This document shows positions 1-7,091 of a stretch of DNA of 44,019 nt, in pieces. Made by a program: the position numbers and the translations under genes. Numbering within the stretch: the first letter of the stretch is position 1; each line of letters opens with the position of its first letter. The notes under the pieces are model-generated. The model was not told the origin of the DNA and did not search any database. It was given only the letters and a program-made list of their open reading frames with translations. Origin of the DNA: Acaryochloris sp. IP29b_bin.148 (GTDB lineage Bacteria; Cyanobacteriota; Cyanobacteriia; Thermosynechococcales; Thermosynechococcaceae); assembly GCF_028285565.1 (NCBI RefSeq), contig NZ_JANQOY010000092.1, positions 1 to 44,019 on the forward strand, read 5' to 3'.

Positions 1-10
1 AATCCGACCA
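1..10 (+). tRNA. Possible 3' end of a preceding tRNA
   Basis: The window opens with a short stretch ending in GACCA, eleven bases before the next tRNA gene. An encoded CCA end at this spacing would fit the last bases of another tRNA in a tandem array, since the following tRNA also encodes CCA. Only about ten bases are visible, so the identity cannot be read and this may be chance. Confidence 0.25.
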
Positions 11-21
11 GAATCCACTGT

Positions 22-99
22 GTTGGCCGAATCCGAAGCGGACGAGGAGCTAGATTGTGATCCTAGTGTTAGCGGGTTCGAGTCCCGTCGGTCAACCCA
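22..99 (+). tRNA. tRNA-His (anticodon GTG), slightly degenerate
   Basis: The acceptor arms TTGGCCG and CGGTCAA pair with one G-U. The T-arm is GCGGG-TTCGAGT-CCCGT. The anticodon loop TTGTGAT gives GTG, histidine. A G sits at -1 opposite discriminator C, a hallmark of tRNA-His, and CCA is encoded at the 3' end. Departures from the norm are an A-C mismatch closing the anticodon stem and an abnormally short D-loop of three bases between TCCG and CGGA. Such irregular tRNAs are typical of tRNA arrays on phages and plasmids, so this may be an accessory or non-functional copy rather than the housekeeping gene. Confidence 0.6.
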
Positions 100-112
100 A
101 TTCACGCTTTAT

Positions 113-195
113 GGAAGGTGCCGCTGAATGGTCGGCAACTGGTCTTGAAAACCAGGGTATGGTTCGCTGTAGGGGTTCGATTCCTCCACCTTCCT
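113..195 (+). tRNA. tRNA-Ser (anticodon TGA)
   Basis: The acceptor arms GGAAGGT and ACCTTCC pair perfectly. The D-stem GCCG/CGGC encloses a loop with GG. The anticodon stem CTGGT/ACCAG closes the loop CTTGAAA, giving TGA. A long variable region before the T-loop TTCGATT fits a class II tRNA. The T-stem has one G-U and one A-C pair. The discriminator is T instead of the G usual for tRNA-Ser, and CCA is not encoded, unlike its neighbour. It lies 13 bases after the tRNA-His, so both are probably processed from one transcript. Confidence 0.72.
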
Positions 196-252
196 CTTAT
201 CATTCACAAATTTTTTTAACTGAAATATTAGCAATGCCTGATATCAAAAACA

Positions 253-600
253 ATGAAAAATTCCGTTATTACAATGTATCGACCGACAGGTCCTGCAGAA
301 TTGAAATTGCTCGAAGCTGCTAATTTCCGTCGCTGGCCGCCTAGGCTACCGGAGCAGCCCATCTTTTATCCAGTTACAAACGAGCAGTACGCGATCGCTA
401 TTGCCACCCAATGGAATATCAAAGCAAGTGGGGTTGGATACGTCACTCGGTTCAGCGTCAAAAAATCTTTTATGGACAACTATGAAATCCAAAAAGTTGG
501 GGGTGCCCACCACACTGAATGGTGGATTCCCGCAGAAAAACTGGAAGAGCTAAACGACAATATCGTCGGTGAAATTGAGGTCATTGGGGAGTATCGCTAA
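253..600 (+). CDS. ADP-ribosylation/crystallin J1-like small protein
   Basis: A 115-residue soluble protein. The body (YRPTGPAELKLLE, then FRRWPPRLPEQPIFYPV, then GGAHHTEWWIPAEKLEELN) matches my memory of a widespread small bacterial family annotated 'ADP-ribosylation/crystallin J1'. Its biochemical role is, to my knowledge, not established; the name comes from distant similarity only. No signal peptide or membrane segment is visible. Translation could start at the first ATG or at the internal ATG seven codons later (274), directly before YRPTGP, where the conserved part begins. It follows the tRNA cluster by about 60 bases on the same strand and could share its transcript. Family recognition is fairly sure, function is unknown. 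Confidence 0.8.
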   Translation: MKNSVITMYRPTGPAELKLLEAANFRRWPPRLPEQPIFYPVTNEQYAIAIATQWNIKASGVGYVTRFSVKKSFMDNYEIQKVGGAHHTEWWIPAEKLEELNDNIVGEIEVIGEYR

Positions 601-1177
601 CCTAAGTCCATAGCTCTGGTCTCAATAGCAAGAGAACACCATCTGTCATGATTCAGGAGGTCATAATGGTGCAGTTTCGATTTGAAAGGCGATCTCATGA
701 TGTTGCCGAACAATATTTAGGAATCCATGTGGGGATGTGAGGGGCCGACCCGAGGCAGATTACGGATCAATGACTCTCGTGCCCCAATTGAGAAAGCTGA
801 CCCACGAATAACGGTCCTAGGGTAGCGATGTTTGAGCGATCTCACTAACGAAGCATCCGATATCTCTCGCCGTTAGCCCACCGCCAAGGTGGATTGGGTA
901 AGAGGGGTCATCATGAACGGCTTTATAAACTTGCCTGGAAGTAGGGTTATGGCTCAAAACTCGCTTTCGCACCTGAACGAAAAAGCATACAACCTCACTA
1001 AGCGGTAAGGGACTTGGCTTCAGGCTCAACTCCTGTGTCCAACTGTTTTTTTGACTTGGGCGGAGTTCTTCGGGCGCAAGTTCTGGATTTCTGATATGGG
1101 CGGCTTTTATTCCCCTCCACTCCCCTTAGCGATGGGGAGTGTTGCCAAAACATGTACAGATTATCTAGAACCACACC
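601..1177 (+). ncRNA. Gene-free, apparently structured region (candidate ncRNA about 780-1051)
   Basis: No convincing protein gene lies here. Hairpins can be drawn at 845-850/871-876 (CTAACG/CGTTAG), 878-882/888-892 (CCACC/GGTGG, loop GCCAA) and 1118-1125/1134-1141 (CACTCCCC/GGGGAGTG). A GGAC...GTCC stem with an inner CAGG/CCTG stem near 1012-1039 precedes a run of seven T ending about 1051, which resembles an intrinsic terminator. Positions 808-828 match the conserved I-CeuI region of 23S rRNA with one mismatch. This suggests a transcribed RNA ending near 1051. Strand and existence are inferred only from the hairpin-plus-T pattern. Confidence 0.3.
666..740 (+). CDS. Possible 24-codon small ORF with strong Shine-Dalgarno
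   Basis: An ATG at 666 follows a perfect AGGAGGT (655-661) by four bases and opens a frame of 24 codons, rich in charged residues (FERRSHD near the start). The ribosome site is much better than at most genes in the window, but the product resembles nothing I know and the spacing is slightly short. It could be a leader peptide or chance. Confidence 0.2.
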   Translation: MVQFRFERRSHDVAEQYLGIHVGM

Positions 1178-1918
1178 ATGAGTGAACATCGATTAAGTGA
1201 AATAACCATTGAACGACCTCGCGGGGGAATGAGGCGAAGCCTCAGAAAAGTCAAGGGGGCAAGAAAGCAGTTGGATCGCCTCACAGAAGTGGCCACCGAG
1301 GATGGGCTACTCAGCCCGTACCTCATCAAACCGAGAGGCAAAACCAAGTGGCTTTCAGATCATTTGGGACCGCTGCGGCGATTTTTAAAGTCCCATGTGG
1401 GTCAACCCTGGGATGACGTCTACAGCAAACTCTGTCGACGACTTAAAACCAACACCATGGCAGGACAACATGTACTAAGCCATGTATGGGACTTTGTTGA
1501 ACTCCATGTTGAAATCATGGATGGCGTGCTTTACCACAAGCCCTACTGGGGATCCTTTCAACCTTTAGATTATCGTTGTTATCGGGACAAATTCTATGTG
1601 CATCCTGAGACTCGAATTCTATGTGAAGTTGAAAAGAAACCTCGTAAGCGGCAGCGACAAAGCCCCACAAACGATAGGGTTGTTATCGATGCCTATCATG
1701 AATATCAGCAACTAAACAAGCTTTGGTATCTGATTACCTATGAGGACTTTCCGCCTTTCCCTGTGATGACAGTGAGAGATGTGCTGCGGGGCGAAATCCC
1801 CCGGCAGACTCGATATGGCAATATCAATACCCGTTATGCAGTCAAGAAAAAGCAGTGTAACAAGAAGGAGATCCGATTTATTTTGAGTCAGATTAAAGCA
1901 GTTAAACCTACCTCCTGA
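1178..1918 (+). CDS. Uncharacterised basic 246-residue protein
   Basis: A complete reading frame for a very basic soluble protein (N-terminal RRSLRKVKGARKQLDR, C-terminal KKKQCNKKEIR). Notable parts are the IERPRGGMRRS opening, a central LGPLRRFLKSHVGQPWDDVYS block, a VLSHVWDFVELHV block, and an aromatic stretch FYVHPETRILCEV. This order resembles multi-copy hypothetical proteins I recall from planctomycetes and some actinobacteria, none with a known function. There are no catalytic motifs I can name. The charge would suit nucleic-acid binding, which is inference. It lies downstream of the structured region and 38 bases before endonuclease V on the same strand. Confidence 0.75.
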   Translation: MSEHRLSEITIERPRGGMRRSLRKVKGARKQLDRLTEVATEDGLLSPYLIKPRGKTKWLSDHLGPLRRFLKSHVGQPWDDVYSKLCRRLKTNTMAGQHVLSHVWDFVELHVEIMDGVLYHKPYWGSFQPLDYRCYRDKFYVHPETRILCEVEKKPRKRQRQSPTNDRVVIDAYHEYQQLNKLWYLITYEDFPPFPVMTVRDVLRGEIPRQTRYGNINTRYAVKKKQCNKKEIRFILSQIKAVKPTS

Positions 1919-1956
1919 GAGGGGTTGAAAGTCCTAGCTCTCTGTAGGAGATTGTT

Positions 1957-2637
1957 ATGCCCCACAAACACCACTTTAACCAGGTGAAAAATCCTGAATC
2001 GGCCTTTGCCCTTCAAGAAGAACTGCGGCAGCATGTCATCCGAGAAGATGATTTTGGTCCCCTTGAAACGGTGGCAGGCGTGGATGTCGGATTTGAGGAT
2101 CAGGATCAAATTGCCTGTGCTGCAGTTGCAGTACTGAGACTATCTGATCTCAAGGTGCAGGAATCTGTGGCGATTCGTCGTCCGGTTACCTTCCCCTATG
2201 TACCGGGATTGCTGGCATTCCGAGAGGTTCCTATCGTTATGGAAGCCCTAGCAAGTTTGAAAACCCAACCTGGACTTCTAATCTGTGATGGCAATGGCAC
2301 CATCCATCCTCGTCGGTGTGGATTCGCCTGTCATTTGGGAATTGTCAGTGGGCTGCCCTCTATCGGAGTCGCCAAGACTCCCTACATCGGGAAATTCCAA
2401 CCTCTAGCCAATGATCGTGGGACTTGGCAGCCGATCACAGATGGGGGAGAGGTTATTGGGGCAGCCCTGCGAACCCAAACCAAGGTTAAGCCTATCTTTG
2501 TGTCCGTTGGCCATCGCATTAGTTTGCAAAGTGCTATTGATTTGGTTCTCCAATGTGCTCCTATATATCGTTTGCCTGAGACTACCCGCCAAGCCGATCA
2601 GTTATCCAAGGGCAATGCCCAACCCGTCACCCGATAG
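1957..2637 (+). CDS. nfi: Endonuclease V (deoxyinosine 3' endonuclease)
   Basis: Endonuclease V cleaves DNA (or RNA) near inosine, the product of adenine deamination, for repair. Family motifs are complete: VAGVDVGF with Asp43, the wedge and catalytic motif PYVPGLLAFRE ending at Glu90, DGNGTIHPRRCGFACHLG with Asp111 and His117, GVAKTPYIG, and the late SVGHRISLQSA and LPETTRQAD blocks. At 226 residues it is of normal length. The ATG is preceded by TAGGAGA. It follows the unassigned basic protein closely and may be cotranscribed. No domain is missing, so activity is expected. Confidence 0.95.
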   Translation: MPHKHHFNQVKNPESAFALQEELRQHVIREDDFGPLETVAGVDVGFEDQDQIACAAVAVLRLSDLKVQESVAIRRPVTFPYVPGLLAFREVPIVMEALASLKTQPGLLICDGNGTIHPRRCGFACHLGIVSGLPSIGVAKTPYIGKFQPLANDRGTWQPITDGGEVIGAALRTQTKVKPIFVSVGHRISLQSAIDLVLQCAPIYRLPETTRQADQLSKGNAQPVTR

Positions 2638-2765
2638 AAAATTCTATGCCCTAGTTTGAGAAGGACACATGGGAACAAACACCATCAATGCTGGTGTCTA
2701 GATGCTTATAAATCTCAACCTGTATAAAAATAGGCATAACACCCAAATCTTTTTGGTGTTCCCCC

Positions 2766-4850
2766 ATGATCTGTTGCCTTAATCCTGACTGTGATAGGCC
2801 TCATAATGCTGATGGCAATCAATACTGCCAACGATGTGGTGTGCCTCTATCCTCGCTGTTGAGGAAGCGCTACAAAGTCACCAAGCTCCTAGGCAGAGGA
2901 GGATTTGGTAAAACGTATCTTGCCTATGACACCGATAAGCTTAACGAGCGCTGTGTCGTTAAGCAACTCGCCTATTACTCTACCAATGTATGGCAGAAGC
3001 AAAAAGCAATGCAGCTGTTTAAGGGAGAAGCCCAACAGCTGCAACAACTCGGTACTCATCCTCAAATTCCGGCGCTCCTTGGCTATTTTGAGGAGAAGGG
3101 CTGCCTTTTTTTGGTACAGCAATTTATTGAGGGCAAGAATTTAGCGCAATTTCTAGACGACGAAGGCCCTCTTTCTGAAAAGCAAGTTTGGCAAGTCTTG
3201 TTGAGTATCCTGCCGGTTTTGCAATTCATTCATAAGCGTGGGGTTGTTCATCGAGATATTAAGCCAGACAACATTATGCACCTTTCTGGTTCTGAGCAAT
3301 ATATCCTGATTGATTTTGGAGTCGCCAAATCCATACCTGAAATCAGGATGGATCATTCTGGGACAGTGCTCGGTTCTCCTGGGTATGCTCCCTTTGAGCA
3401 AATGCATCAGGGTGTCGCTACACCGAGTGGTGACTTATTCGGATTAGGAGCGAGTTGTTTTCATCTCCTCAGTCAAACTTCTCCTGCTGCTTTGTCGACA
3501 GAGCATGGCTATAGTTGGCTAGTATCTTGGCAAGATTATGTTTCCCAATCACTGAGCCCGTCGCTACAGCGAGTCCTCAATCGACTTCTCCAGAAAGAAT
3601 CGGCCTTGCGCTATCAATCTGCAACGCTAGCGCTTGCAGATATAAGGAAGTCGTTACCCCGACAATTCCAAACTGCTAGGACAACTGATTTATCTTCACC
3701 CCAGACATCCACTGTGTCTGACCCCGTCCAGTTACATACACTTCTTACCACGACCTTAGTGAAATCTTCATTTTGTCGTCCCATTCGTCTGGCCTTTTTT
3801 CCTGCCCTCAAACTGAGGTCAGCCAGTTTTCGACATTGGAAAAGACCACGAATGAATGGCTCCTTGAGAGTCAGGATTTTCTTAGTATTGGTGTTACTGG
3901 GGGGGGTAGGATATGCGCTGAATCTACTGTTTACTCCCACGTCTGTTCCATCTCAGCCCACCCTGACGAGTTCGAGTCACTCAGTTGAAGTGCATATTGC
4001 ACAAGGTGGTCAAGCATTTAAGCAAGGGAACTATCACCAGGCGCTCCGCGACTACAAGGCAGCCCTTCAGCTTGATCCGAACAATGAGATGGCCCATTTT
4101 TACAGCGGCATTACGAAGCGTCGGCTTAAGGATCTCAAGGGAGCGATGGCCCATTACACCACGGCGCTACGTCTCAATCCTGACTTTGCCGATGCTTATA
4201 ATAATCGAGGTTTAGTGAAACGTCAGTTAGGAGATGAATTGGCTGCGATCGCTGACTTTACGGCTGCGATCCGAGTTAACCCACAGCATGCCCAAGCTTA
4301 TAACAATCGGGGAACCACCTATTCTGAGCAAGGAGAGAAGAATACAGCGATCGCAGATTACACTCAAGCGATAAAGTTAAACTCGCAATCTTCTGAAGCC
4401 TACTTCAATCGGGGGATTGTCCAGTCTGATCTCGGAAATTTAAAAGCAGCCATCGCGGATTACACCACAGCCCTTCGCCTCAACCCCAATTATGCTCAAA
4501 CCTATAACAACCGGGGGATTGTCCAGTCTGATCTCGGAAATTTAAAAGCAGCCATCGCGGACTACACCGCAGCCCTTCGCCTCAACCCCAATTATGCTCA
4601 AGCCTATAACAACCGGGGGATTGCCCAATCTGATCTCGGAAATTTGAAGGCAGCCATCGCGGATTACACCGCAGCCCTTCGCCTGAATTCTCAGTACTCT
4701 CAAGCCTATAACAATCGTGGTATGGCTAAAAGTCAACTGGGAGATAAACAAGGGGCGATTAAAGATTTGCAAAAGGCAGCAGAGATCTATCAGCAGCAGC
4801 AGAATAAAGCTTATTTGAAAGTTGCCGATAAAATCAAAGCCCTTCAGTAG
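2766..4850 (+). CDS. Ser/Thr protein kinase with N-terminal zinc ribbon, one TM helix and TPR repeats
   Basis: A 694-residue signalling kinase. Cysteines 3, 4, 9, 21 and 24 form a short zinc-ribbon-like head common in cyanobacterial kinases. The kinase domain (about 36-300) has the glycine loop GRGGFGKT (43-50), Lys66, the catalytic HRDIKPDN (162-169), DFG (183-185) and APFEQ (208-212). A single membrane helix lies at about 371-389. The rest (about 405-690) is tetratricopeptide repeats, by topology on the far side of the membrane. The last repeats are almost identical in DNA, pointing to recent expansion. The kinase should be active; its partner proteins are unknown. It has no operon neighbours. 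Confidence 0.93.
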   Translation: MICCLNPDCDRPHNADGNQYCQRCGVPLSSLLRKRYKVTKLLGRGGFGKTYLAYDTDKLNERCVVKQLAYYSTNVWQKQKAMQLFKGEAQQLQQLGTHPQIPALLGYFEEKGCLFLVQQFIEGKNLAQFLDDEGPLSEKQVWQVLLSILPVLQFIHKRGVVHRDIKPDNIMHLSGSEQYILIDFGVAKSIPEIRMDHSGTVLGSPGYAPFEQMHQGVATPSGDLFGLGASCFHLLSQTSPAALSTEHGYSWLVSWQDYVSQSLSPSLQRVLNRLLQKESALRYQSATLALADIRKSLPRQFQTARTTDLSSPQTSTVSDPVQLHTLLTTTLVKSSFCRPIRLAFFPALKLRSASFRHWKRPRMNGSLRVRIFLVLVLLGGVGYALNLLFTPTSVPSQPTLTSSSHSVEVHIAQGGQAFKQGNYHQALRDYKAALQLDPNNEMAHFYSGITKRRLKDLKGAMAHYTTALRLNPDFADAYNNRGLVKRQLGDELAAIADFTAAIRVNPQHAQAYNNRGTTYSEQGEKNTAIADYTQAIKLNSQSSEAYFNRGIVQSDLGNLKAAIADYTTALRLNPNYAQTYNNRGIVQSDLGNLKAAIADYTAALRLNPNYAQAYNNRGIAQSDLGNLKAAIADYTAALRLNSQYSQAYNNRGMAKSQLGDKQGAIKDLQKAAEIYQQQQNKAYLKVADKIKALQ
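4411..4716 (+). repeat. Three tandem 102-bp repeats coding TPR units
   Basis: Units begin at 4411, 4513 and 4615, each opening with GGGGGATTG and coding one 34-residue TPR. The first two differ at only a few bases and the third slightly more, so they arose by recent duplication within the kinase gene. Copy number may vary between strains. Confidence 0.9.
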
Positions 4851-4983
4851 GGCTAATCCATCGTCATGTTTCGACGTCAACCTTCTCCCTTTGGCTGAAC
4901 CACCCAGCCAGAGGCCTAAATCGACATTTCGAAACTATTCTTATTGAACTTTCGTCAATAGAACCCCCAAATGTTCCCTATTG

Positions 4984-5562
4984 ATGAGGCTCAAATCAAT
5001 GGCTAAGAAAGCACCTAGTAATCAAGGATTATTATTCCGTTCAGCCACATTACTTTGGACAGTTAGCTTCAGTATTCTGATGCCAACCCTGGCTAAAGCC
5101 CAAGTTGAAGATTCTCCTCAGCCAGATCAAGCCCCCCCTACCACGGAGGAAGTAACCCCTAACCCGACAGAGACCGTACCCACTGCACCTGAAGAAACAC
5201 CAGCGAATGAGACCATACCTGATACCAATAACCAGGTCTCTCCTACAACAGAAGACGCACCGGATTCAACCGGAGGGGCAGAGGAAACGCCAGGGGGAAT
5301 CACACCTGATACAACAGCCCCAGGGGCAACAGAGACCGATGCACCGGATTCAACCGGAGGGGCAGAGGAAACGCCAGGGGGAATCACACCTGATACGACA
5401 GCTCCAGGATCAACAGAGACCGATGCACCGGATTCAACCGGAGGGGCAGAGGAAACGCCAGAGGGGATCACACCTGATACAACAGCCCCAGGGTCAACAG
5501 ATACGACAACCCCACCTACGAACTCTGAATCGGCCCCCGAACCCGTACGCGGATTGTGGTAA
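4984..5562 (+). CDS. Exported Thr/Pro/Glu-rich repeat protein
   Basis: An N-terminal basic stretch, the hydrophobic segment LLWTVSFSILMPTLAKA and a likely cleavage after AKA indicate a signal peptide. The mature part is acidic and disordered, rich in Thr, Pro, Glu and Asp, with three 28-residue repeats starting DAPDSTGGAEETP. There is no sorting signal, anchor or catalytic motif. Start at ATG 4984; ATG 4999 (MAKKAP) is equally plausible. Such proteins act as spacers or surface coats in some bacteria, but no function is claimed here. Two hairpins follow the gene. Confidence 0.7.
   Translation: MRLKSMAKKAPSNQGLLFRSATLLWTVSFSILMPTLAKAQVEDSPQPDQAPPTTEEVTPNPTETVPTAPEETPANETIPDTNNQVSPTTEDAPDSTGGAEETPGGITPDTTAPGATETDAPDSTGGAEETPGGITPDTTAPGSTETDAPDSTGGAEETPEGITPDTTAPGSTDTTTPPTNSESAPEPVRGLW
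5254..5505 (+). repeat. Three tandem 84-bp repeats in the exported protein gene
   Basis: Units span 5254-5337, 5338-5421 and 5422-5505, in frame, each coding 28 residues. They differ at only a few positions, for instance GGI versus EGI and GAT versus GST, consistent with recent slippage or unequal recombination. Confidence 0.92.
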
Positions 5563-5584
5563 TTCTTATCTAATCCATTGAATT

Positions 5585-5625
5585 GTTCAAATCAGTAGGA
5601 TGGAGACTATCCTGCTGATTTGAAC
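5585..5625 (+). terminator. Long hairpin after the exported repeat protein
   Basis: Arms of 17 bases (GTTCAAATCAGTAGGAT and its near-perfect complement, one G-T) enclose the seven-base loop GGAGACT. It lies 22 bases after the stop codon. No T-run follows, so it may act as a 3' mRNA-stabilising structure rather than a strict intrinsic terminator. Confidence 0.55.
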
Positions 5626-5707
5626 ATGAATAGCTGAAAAAATGGAGGCTTATCACAGTTAACCTCCTAATCCTATATATACTGACTCTCAATGCCTAAA
5701 AACAGTT

Positions 5708-5734
5708 TGATTTCAGCCATTACGGCTGAAATCA
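5708..5734. terminator. Perfect 11-bp hairpin between convergent genes, possible bidirectional terminator
   Basis: TGATTTCAGCC and GGCTGAAATCA pair without mismatch around ATTAC. Six A bases follow on the plus strand side, so the minus-strand transcript has T-runs on both sides. It sits between the end of the plus-strand repeat protein and the end of the minus-strand gene at 5815. Confidence 0.55.
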
Positions 5735-5814
5735 AAAAACTCTCCGCATCTTCCATACGGCAAAAGTTGCCTTAGGAGACAAATGACCTGCTTAACTTAA
5801 AGTATGACGGACAA

Positions 5815-6120
5815 CTAATCCGAATTGCTTTCAGGGTTGGGGATTTGCTCAGCTTCAGGGCAATCATCAGACACAATAGGGTCAACATTATGTTTCGGCA
5901 CGGCGGCTAACCGCAACGTCACAGCACCAATGCTTTCAACACGAACCATCTCTTCCCAGGCACAAATTTCGTCTTCTTCTTCAGTTTCGTAGCGAATCGT
6001 GACTAAGTCACCTTCCAATGCAGTAATACGGGCTCTATCCAGCCATCTTTGCTGGTCTCGTAAATAAATCCAAACTTCTTGTCCGTCATTGTAGAGTTGG
6101 TAGATCTTGCGGTCTAACAT
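5815..6120 (-). CDS. DUF6679-like cyanobacterial protein
   Basis: About 101 residues starting at MLDRKIYQLY. The core VWIYLRDQQRWLDRA, followed by TIRYETEEEDEICAWEEMVR and ESIGAV, matches a conserved family of small cyanobacterial proteins that I recall as DUF6679. Nothing is known to me of its activity. No signal peptide is present and the fold is probably all-beta and cytosolic. An in-frame ATG nine codons upstream (6147) is possible, but family members begin at the chosen Met. The acidic tail after about residue 80 is variable. It is transcribed alone, divergent from the HAD gene at 6391. Confidence 0.8.
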   Translation of the reverse strand: MLDRKIYQLYNDGQEVWIYLRDQQRWLDRARITALEGDLVTIRYETEEEDEICAWEEMVRVESIGAVTLRLAAVPKHNVDPIVSDDCPEAEQIPNPESNSD

Positions 6121-6390
6121 GGTGGGCCTCTCTAAAACAACGTTCAAACAGTGGACGAATCAAGGTATCAACGTAAACAGCAGCTTACAGCCTAGATGGC
6201 TGAATGCGCCCACTGACTACTTTGCGTTACTGTTCAATCCAGTGTAGTCTATTAACTCGGATCGCGCCTGGGTTTGGCGCTTGGGACGCAAGTGTTTGCT
6301 TCCCTTGGCAAGTGGTTGGACTTGCCGTTAAATTGACCTGAGTTTAGCAGCAATCGCTGTGGTTTGGTTACTCTATTTTGATTGGCTCTC

Positions 6391-7089
6391 ATGCCCCTAA
6401 AGGCAGTTTTATTTGATTTCAATGGCGTTGTCCTAGATGATGAGCGCATTCATCAACAGATTATTTTGGAGATGATTGATCGCGAGGACCTCCGTCCGTC
6501 TCTAGAAGAGTTGCAGCAGCACTGTTTAGGACGAACGGATCGAGCCTGTTTTCAAGACCTCTTTGCCAGTCAAGGACAGCCCCTGAAACCGTTGCAGCTG
6601 CGCCGACTCTTATCGATGAAAGCGAAGGCCTATCGACAATATTTAGAGTCCTTGGAAACCCTTCCCATTTTTGAGGGTCTGATTGAACTGGTTGAGCAAT
6701 TATTGCAGGCTGGGATGAAGCTGGCCATTGTCAGTGGAGCCTTGCGGGCTGAAGTACGCATGACGTTGAATCGGACTGATCTAGAGGCCGCTTTCCCGAT
6801 CACCGTCACGTCTGAGGATGTCAAAAAAAGTAAGCCCGATCCCTCAGGTTATCAATTAGCGATCAAACGTCTCAATCGGAAGTTTCCCGCTCTCAATCTT
6901 GCCCCTTGCGACTGTCTGGCCATTGAAGATAGTTTTGCTGGCATTCAAGCGGCAAAACTGGCGCAAATTCCTGTGCTAGGGGTGGCTCATACGTTTCCTT
7001 TCCATATGCTGCAACGCCAAGCGAATTGGTGTGTTGATTATCTCCATCAAATTGAGCTAGACCGGATTCAAGCCATTTTTGATCAGTAG
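6391..7089 (+). CDS. HAD-superfamily hydrolase (beta-phosphoglucomutase-like)
   Basis: HAD phosphatase/phosphomutase fold: nucleophile motif FDFNGVVLDDE near residue 8, Ser motif IVSGA, Lys in KKSKPDP, and late motif AIEDSFAGIQAA. The cap lies between motifs 1 and 2, as in subclass I enzymes such as beta-phosphoglucomutase or phosphoglycolate phosphatase. The second motif-1 position is Asn, not the usual acid/base Asp, so mutase-type chemistry is doubtful; I recall this variant in other cyanobacterial members. The start is ATG 6391; an upstream TTG at 6382 is less likely. Its stop lies two bases from the convergent SagB gene. The substrate is unknown. Confidence 0.85.
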   Translation: MPLKAVLFDFNGVVLDDERIHQQIILEMIDREDLRPSLEELQQHCLGRTDRACFQDLFASQGQPLKPLQLRRLLSMKAKAYRQYLESLETLPIFEGLIELVEQLLQAGMKLAIVSGALRAEVRMTLNRTDLEAAFPITVTSEDVKKSKPDPSGYQLAIKRLNRKFPALNLAPCDCLAIEDSFAGIQAAKLAQIPVLGVAHTFPFHMLQRQANWCVDYLHQIELDRIQAIFDQ

Positions 7090-7091
7090 TC

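Noticed and set aside
57..323. Plus-strand frame across the tRNAs
   Set aside because: It runs through both tRNA genes and into the next gene in another frame, so it is not a protein gene.
817..1189. Minus-strand open frames in the structured region (817-1029, 998-1189)
   Set aside because: They have odd composition and no ribosome sites, and they overlap hairpins and the T-run. They look like chance frames.
5127..5471. Minus-strand frame opposite the exported repeat protein
   Set aside because: It is the mirror of a repetitive gene; repeats keep antisense frames open. The plus strand has the signal peptide.
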